Source of the DNA: JADCRZ01 sp041751095
Lineage (GTDB): Bacteria; Bacteroidota; Bacteroidia; Chitinophagales; Chitinophagaceae
Reading direction: 5' to 3'
Length of the DNA stretch: 64,000 nt
Assembly (NCBI GenBank): GCA_041751095.1
Contig: JBGSYC010000147.1
Location: forward strand, 1-64,000
The position numbers and the translations under genes were made by a program. How positions within the stretch are numbered: the stretch's first letter is position 1; every line of letters starts with the position of its first letter. Positions 61,337 to 64,000 of this stretch are shown here, piece after piece. Under the pieces are notes generated by a model. The model ran no database searches. It saw only the letters and a program-made list of their open reading frames with translations, and was not told where the DNA came from.

Positions 61337-62149
61337 TTGGAAAAGTTAGTCATCATACCTACATACAATGAAAAGGAGAATATCGCGGCTATTCTGGCTG
61401 CAATTTTCTCATTGAATTACGAGTATCATGTGCTGGTGATTGATGATGGTTCTCCTGATGGTACAGCGGCCATTGTTAAAAGTCTGCTAAGCAAATTCCC
61501 CGGCAGACTTTTTATCCAGGAAAGACACGGAAAACTGGGATTGGGCACTGCATATATCACCGGCTTCAATTGGGCTGTTAAAAGAGGGTATTCCTATATT
61601 TTTGAAATGGACGCTGATTTTTCGCATAACCCCGCAGACCTTCAACGCCTCTATGAGGCCTGCAAAACCGGGGGGGCTGATGTAGCGGTCGGTTCGAGGT
61701 ATATAAAAGGAGGGGGAAAAGTACACTGGCCCTGGGATCGTGTGTTGTTATCTAAAGGGGCATCTCTTTATACACGGCTAATTACCTGGATGCCTGTTCA
61801 GGATCCTACGGCAGGTTTTGTTTGCTACAGGAAAAGTGTTTTGGAAGCCATCAACCTTGATGAAATAAGATTTACAGGGTATGCCTTCCAGATCGAGATG
61901 AAATTCGCTTCCTGGAAGTTAGGATTCAGGATTAAAGAAGTGCCGATCATCTTTGAAGACCGTCAGTTAGGGGTTTCTAAAATGAATAAGGGAATTATAA
62001 AAGAAGGAGTGCTTGGTGTGCTTAAGCTACGGTGGTATAGTTTGTTCAAAAACTACGGAAAGCGCGTGAAAAGGCCCGGCCTGGAAATGTTACCCGAAGT
62101 AGAAAAGGAAATTTTTGCTGCGAGCACTAACCCGGTAGACAGCAACTAA
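61337..62149 (+). CDS. Polyprenol-phosphate mannosyltransferase-like GT2 enzyme
   Basis: A 270-residue family 2 glycosyltransferase of the dolichol-phosphate mannose synthase group, soluble with no C-terminal membrane helices. EKLVIIPTYNEKENI is the N-terminal nucleotide site, VIDDGSPDGT near residue 36 and FEMDADFSHNPADL near residue 90 hold the metal-binding Asp residues, and DPTAGFVCYRKSVL is typical of Dpm1. It probably loads a polyprenyl phosphate with mannose for glycoprotein or cell-envelope glycan synthesis. The family start is M-EKLVIIPTYNE, which falls on the TTG at 61337, 54 bases downstream of a more distant TTG. Confidence 0.9.
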   Translation: MEKLVIIPTYNEKENIAAILAAIFSLNYEYHVLVIDDGSPDGTAAIVKSLLSKFPGRLFIQERHGKLGLGTAYITGFNWAVKRGYSYIFEMDADFSHNPADLQRLYEACKTGGADVAVGSRYIKGGGKVHWPWDRVLLSKGASLYTRLITWMPVQDPTAGFVCYRKSVLEAINLDEIRFTGYAFQIEMKFASWKLGFRIKEVPIIFEDRQLGVSKMNKGIIKEGVLGVLKLRWYSLFKNYGKRVKRPGLEMLPEVEKEIFAASTNPVDSN

Positions 62150-62250
62150 CACTGATTTTACCGCATTTACAATCGATACATACGGTGAATGAGTCAATGT
62201 ATGAAATACGGAAAACTTCCCATAGACAATACTCCGGTTCTCATTTTTTC

Positions 62251-63174
62251 ATGAAGCGCCCATTTATCGATTTACATTTGGCTGTTTTTCTCGCCGGATT
62301 TACCGGTGTGCTGGGAAAACTAATCTCTTTGAATGAATCCCTGCTGGTGTGGTATCGTTTGCTCATTACAGCTGTTACGCTTTGTGGTATTTTCATATGG
62401 CGCCGCTCTTTTCCCAGGATGTCATTTAAAAGCCTGATCCGAATCTTTGGAGTAGGTACTATAGTAGCACTTCATTGGGTATCGTTTTACGGGAGCATAA
62501 AATATTCGAACGTATCCATCGCGCTGGTATGTTTTTCCACACTTGGTTTTTTTTCTGCTATGCTTGAGCCGCTGATGATGGCAAGAAAAATATCCGTTGC
62601 AGAAATGCTTCTTGGTATGTTTGCGATCGCAGGCGTGTACCTGATCTTCCATTTCGATACGGCATACGGCAAAGGAATTATATTCGGGATAATCTCCGCA
62701 ATATTAGCAGCTCTATTCACCATTCTCAATAAAAAGTTGCTGCTAAAGCATGATGCCGTGGCAATTACCCTCTATGAGCTGATCGGTGGGTTCCTCGTAT
62801 TAACTTTATTGTTGCCTGTGTATTTTTCCGTATTTAATCTTGAGTTTGCTCTTCCTCAAAAATGGGATTGGCTGTGGCTGCTTGTTTTAAGCTGGCTGTG
62901 TACGGTTCTCGCGTTCTTTCTTTCCCTTCGTGCATTGAAGGTTATTTCGCCGTTTACAGTAAATCTTACCTATAACCTCGAGCCGGTATATGGTATCGCG
63001 TTGGCATTTATGATCTATCATGAGAACGAATATCTTGGCAGTGGTTTTTACGCCGGACTATTGATCATCATCGTAGCAGTGGCGTTGCAAATGGTAAGAG
63101 TGTATACCGCCGGAAAGAAACTGCTGCCGGCTAAAGCGATCAATAATGATGATCGTTCTGCGTCTGATTTCTAA
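62251..63174 (+). CDS. EamA/DMT-family transporter
   Basis: A 307-residue ten-helix membrane protein with the two-repeat EamA fold. The first repeat begins at HLAVFLAGFTGVLGKLISL and includes YRLLITAVTLCGIFIWRRSF; the second follows GIIFGIISAILAALFTILNK and ends with LEPVYGIALAFMIYHENEYL, the common EamA ending motif. The substrate is unknown (metabolites or amino acids in relatives). The ATG at 62251 is preferred over 62185, since the extra 22 residues are not hydrophobic or conserved-looking. Confidence 0.88.
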   Translation: MKRPFIDLHLAVFLAGFTGVLGKLISLNESLLVWYRLLITAVTLCGIFIWRRSFPRMSFKSLIRIFGVGTIVALHWVSFYGSIKYSNVSIALVCFSTLGFFSAMLEPLMMARKISVAEMLLGMFAIAGVYLIFHFDTAYGKGIIFGIISAILAALFTILNKKLLLKHDAVAITLYELIGGFLVLTLLLPVYFSVFNLEFALPQKWDWLWLLVLSWLCTVLAFFLSLRALKVISPFTVNLTYNLEPVYGIALAFMIYHENEYLGSGFYAGLLIIIVAVALQMVRVYTAGKKLLPAKAINNDDRSASDF

Positions 63175-63176
63175 CC

Positions 63177-63896
63177 CTACGCTTCTCCTGTGGAAATATA
63201 TCTCACGAGGGTCCTTTTGGCAATAGGAAGCAAGGTTTCTTCAAGTGGATAATGAGAACTGGTTTCAATGCTATAAACTGCGGGATTTGGCAATTGTTTA
63301 CGGTAACGGATTAATTCTGATTTTATATTCCCATAGGTATTGACGAAATTCTTTTGCCAGCTATCAATATAATCTGTTTTGATACCACGGTACTTTTCGT
63401 CATGCTTTTCAAAGATGGTGATGCGGTAATAGTATACGAAGGTTTGATGAATCGTTGCATTCTGAAGGAACATGTATCCTTCATTTGTTTCTAACGGGAT
63501 TATTCCCACCGGTGCAATTTTAAGGCTTCCTTCAACTGATTCGTAAATTTCAGCGCCATTGCTGATGGTTGTCTTCATTTTCTTTGCCGAGTAATTAATG
63601 ATGTTTTCCAGTTCATCCATTAATTCGTCGTCCGCAATCATCCGTTCATATAAAAGTTCCAGTTGCTCAAGGTTTATATCATTCAGTTGCTTTGGAAATT
63701 TTTCCTGGAGATATTTTTTATTCTCCCGGAAAGAAACAAGGTTATTGTAATGAAAGATAAGGTCAGCTAACTGTGGATACAATTTCTGCTGGTCAAAATA
63801 TTTATTCACCTCCTGCAGGTATGCAAGCAGTGTGTATCGTTTTAGTTCAAAATCAATGTAGCCCTCTGCGAACCATGTTTCTGATAATGTTTTCAT
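63177..63896 (-). CDS. Protein of unknown function, 239 residues
   Basis: A soluble protein with no signal peptide or membrane segment. The first 100 residues look helical and rich in Leu, Glu and Lys (ELKRYTLLAYLQEVNKYFDQ; LEQLELLYERMIADDELMDE); the rest is mixed alpha/beta and ends with RTLVRYISTGEA. I do not recognise a family, although such proteins occur widely in Bacteroidota. It is convergent with the EamA gene (two bases between the stops) and lies ten bases after the partial gene at the window end, probably in one operon. Confidence 0.75.
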   Translation of the reverse strand: MKTLSETWFAEGYIDFELKRYTLLAYLQEVNKYFDQQKLYPQLADLIFHYNNLVSFRENKKYLQEKFPKQLNDINLEQLELLYERMIADDELMDELENIINYSAKKMKTTISNGAEIYESVEGSLKIAPVGIIPLETNEGYMFLQNATIHQTFVYYYRITIFEKHDEKYRGIKTDYIDSWQKNFVNTYGNIKSELIRYRKQLPNPAVYSIETSSHYPLEETLLPIAKRTLVRYISTGEA

Positions 63897-63906
63897 TTGC
63901 TCTTTT

Positions 63907-64000
63907 TTAAATGTTCAACCGGCGATAGATCACTGCATGGGTAAACGGATTCATGAATTTAAATAATTTTGATGAAGACTTAAAGTATGCACCAAATTTT
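63907..64000 (-). CDS. C-terminal end of an unidentified protein (partial, minus strand)
   Basis: An open minus-strand frame enters from the end of the window and stops at the TAA at 63907-63909. It encodes about 30 residues ending FMNPFTHAVIYRRLNI. The composition looks coded, and the gap to the next gene on the same strand (start at 63896) is only ten bases, which suggests an operon. Too little is visible to name it. Confidence 0.5.
   Translation of the reverse strand, partial: KFGAYFKSSSKLFKFMNPFTHAVIYRRLNI

Noticed and set aside
1..64000. tRNA, rRNA, CRISPR arrays, insertion sequences, prophage genes
   Set aside because: I looked for them on both strands and saw none; a covariance-model search could still reveal a small RNA.

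Overview
The window is a chromosomal segment of a Bacteroidota bacterium, most like the Chitinophagaceae. The evidence is a type III glutamine synthetase, the TAnnTTTG -7 promoter element in front of several genes (purL, yidC, rpsL, fusA, a response regulator and a histone-like gene), Bacteroidota-type families (GLPGLI-like, DUF5777, DUF1080, OmpA-less beta-barrels, ECF sigma/anti-sigma pairs) and frequent TTG or ATG starts without a strong Shine-Dalgarno. I saw no rRNA, tRNA, CRISPR array or intact insertion sequence.

Layout. Bases 1-23005 are mainly housekeeping: the tail of an unknown gene, glutamine synthetase, a membrane protein, a methyltransferase, purL, hldD, proC, pyrG, yidC, two secreted proteins, a TPR protein, a translationally coupled comA-aroE pair, a thioesterase, an ECF sigma/anti-sigma pair, rdgB, an unrecognised protein, ilvE, and rpsL-rpsG. 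Bases 23146-31630 hold a sugar-oxidation cluster: two Gfo/Idh oxidoreductases, a DUF1080 protein, a cytochrome c lipoprotein, two TIM-barrel sugar isomerase-like proteins, and a GMC dehydrogenase with its Tat-exported small subunit. Together they look like an oxidative (3-keto) glycoside-cleaving pathway, and they separate rpsL-rpsG from fusA (32525). A histone-H1-like gene lies divergent to fusA.

Bases 34911-44789 hold a second ECF sigma/anti-sigma pair, a four-gene envelope cluster (cytochrome c, OB-fold, YceI, DUF5777), a decayed LuxR gene, a DUF4126 membrane protein, the NHEJ pair ku-ligD, and a beta-barrel. Bases 44857-55760 are a signalling region. A four-gene minus-strand run contains rpoN, an NtrC-like regulator with a degenerate ATPase core, and two histidine kinases. 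It is followed by a CHASE3 kinase, a tiny DUF1328 protein with a possible sigma-54 promoter, a CheY-like regulator and an FAD/Rieske oxidoreductase. Bases 55793-58170 contain gene decay: a DUF6766 gene that has lost its start, and a GH43 pseudogene next to an intact GH43. The rest (58274-64000) holds a bacilliredoxin-like protein, a 40-residue lipoprotein not found by length-limited ORF calling, an Mpl-type Mur ligase, a DEDDh exonuclease, a polyprenol-phosphate mannosyltransferase-like enzyme, an EamA transporter and two minus-strand genes of unknown function.

The most interesting items are the oxidative glycoside cluster inside the str region, the sigma-54 module whose activator has lost its GAFTGA and Walker B residues, and several hidden gene remnants.
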